Under the pieces are notes generated by a model. It searched no databases. It saw nothing but the letters and a program-made list of their open reading frames with translations, and was not told the origin of the DNA. From contig CALXTE010000006.1 of NCBI GenBank assembly GCA_944391345.1, positions 1 through 64,000 on the forward strand: DNA of 64,000 nt. Direction: 5' to 3'. Made by a program: the position numbers and the translations under genes. Below are positions 63,558-64,000 of this stretch, in pieces; position 1 is the first letter of the stretch; each line of letters begins with the position of its first letter. The DNA is from an uncultured Alphaproteobacteria bacterium (GTDB lineage Bacteria; Pseudomonadota; Alphaproteobacteria; RF32; CAG-239).

Positions 63558-64000
63558 CTAGCCTACCTTTGCTGCCAAAGCTGCGGATAAAAACATATCA
63601 ATATCGCCGTCAAGCACAGCTTTGCAATCAGATGTTTCAACTTCTGTTCGTAAATCTTTTACCATTTTATAAGGTTGAAGTACATAAGAGCGGATTTGAT
63701 ATCCCCAACCGATATCGCCTTGGGCGTCTCTCATGTCTTGTTCCTTTTGTTCGCGCTTTTTTAATTCCATTTCATACAAGCGCGATTTCAGCATTTTCCA
63801 TGCGCTTTCGCGGTTTTGGAACTGTGAACGCTGGGTTTGGCATTGGACAACGATTCCGGTCGGAATATGGGTTATGCGCACCGCCGAATCGGTTTTATTA
63901 ATATGTTGACCGCCGGCTCCGGATGCTCGATAGGTATCAACACGGCAATCTGCCTCGTTAATATTTATCTCGATATCATCATCAACAACCGGATAAACCC
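63558..64000 (-). CDS. prfB: Peptide chain release factor 2, C-terminal part (cut by window edge)
   Basis: The frame is open to the right window edge. Visible parts are the catalytic GGQ in [25 protein letters not shown] (near 63908) and the C-terminal domain ending [27 protein letters not shown] follows, the standard RF2/RF1 core; [21 protein letters not shown] is the RF2 form. It terminates at UGA/UAA codons. The 5' part, where the programmed frameshift of many prfB genes would be, lies outside the window. Confidence 0.92.
   Translation of the reverse strand, partial: VYPVVDDDIEININEADCRVDTYRASGAGGQHINKTDSAVRITHIPTGIVVQCQTQRSQFQNRESAWKMLKSRLYEMELKKREQKEQDMRDAQGDIGWGYQIRSYVLQPYKMVKDLRTEVETSDCKAVLDGDIDMFLSAALAAKVG

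Overview
The window looks like chromosome from a low-GC alphaproteobacterium with a Gram-negative envelope. Evidence for this is mostly gene order plus family content: gatCAB, hfq-hflX next to trkA and dusB, recO-parC followed by a DUF6898 gene, tpiA-secG-pyrG with a divergent ppiD, a DUF2155 gene beside MCE/MlaD genes, kdsA (Kdo synthesis) and pagP (lipid A acylation). A complete Rnf complex and its flavin-transfer enzyme suggest an anaerobic or microaerobic life. Uncultured intestinal alphaproteobacteria would fit, but that placement is inference, not something the sequence proves. I see no rRNA, CRISPR array, phage or intact insertion sequence.

Layout. 0-5 kb: gatCAB, a PfkB sugar/nucleoside kinase and a ZIP metal transporter on the plus strand. 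5-9 kb: a tiny His/Pro-rich exported protein, tRNA-Ser(GCT), a DUF4236 protein, a TPR-methyltransferase plus Nudix pair, and rpsD with a long leader. 9-14 kb: a five-helix membrane protein that looks like a degenerate LtaS-type sulfatase, then yejE and yejF, the permease and double ATPase of a peptide importer. 14.0-14.4 kb is non-coding and holds a 16-nt palindrome, an 11-nt tandem repeat and a possible short terminated transcript. 14.4-16.2 kb: a small membrane protein, an outer-membrane beta-barrel and a family 5 uracil-DNA glycosylase. 16.2-22.6 kb: apbE-rseC-rnfBCDGEA on the minus strand. 22.7-25 kb: a CDP-alcohol phosphatidyltransferase and DsbD, then tRNA-Lys(CTT).

25-36 kb is envelope-rich: a guanine-deaminase-like enzyme, an HD hydrolase, an AsmA/DUF748-like protein, a small lipoprotein, an LprI-like protein, an orphan histidine kinase, a four-gene Gld-type ABC exporter with DUF4340, two tandem MlaD proteins, DUF2155 and a family 2 glycosyltransferase.

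From 36.4 kb to the right edge nearly everything is on the minus strand (only ppiD is plus). Reading in the direction of transcription: prfB (cut by the window edge), an alpha/beta hydrolase, a very large AsmA/DUF3971 protein and a HAD-like protein; clpP-clpX; tpiA-secG-pyrG; pagP and an unknown gene; kdsA-recO-parC-DUF6898; a 1319-residue membrane coiled-coil protein coupled to an unknown protein, dusB and trkA; then hfq-hflX and a DUF2156 protein.

The most interesting points are the giant two-helix coiled-coil protein and its coupled partner, the sulfatase-like protein that seems to have lost its metal ligands, the direct dusB-trkA junction where many alphaproteobacteria carry ntrBCYX, the pagP insertion between pyrG and kdsA, the rnfBCDGEA gene order, and the structured non-coding stretch near 14.2 kb.
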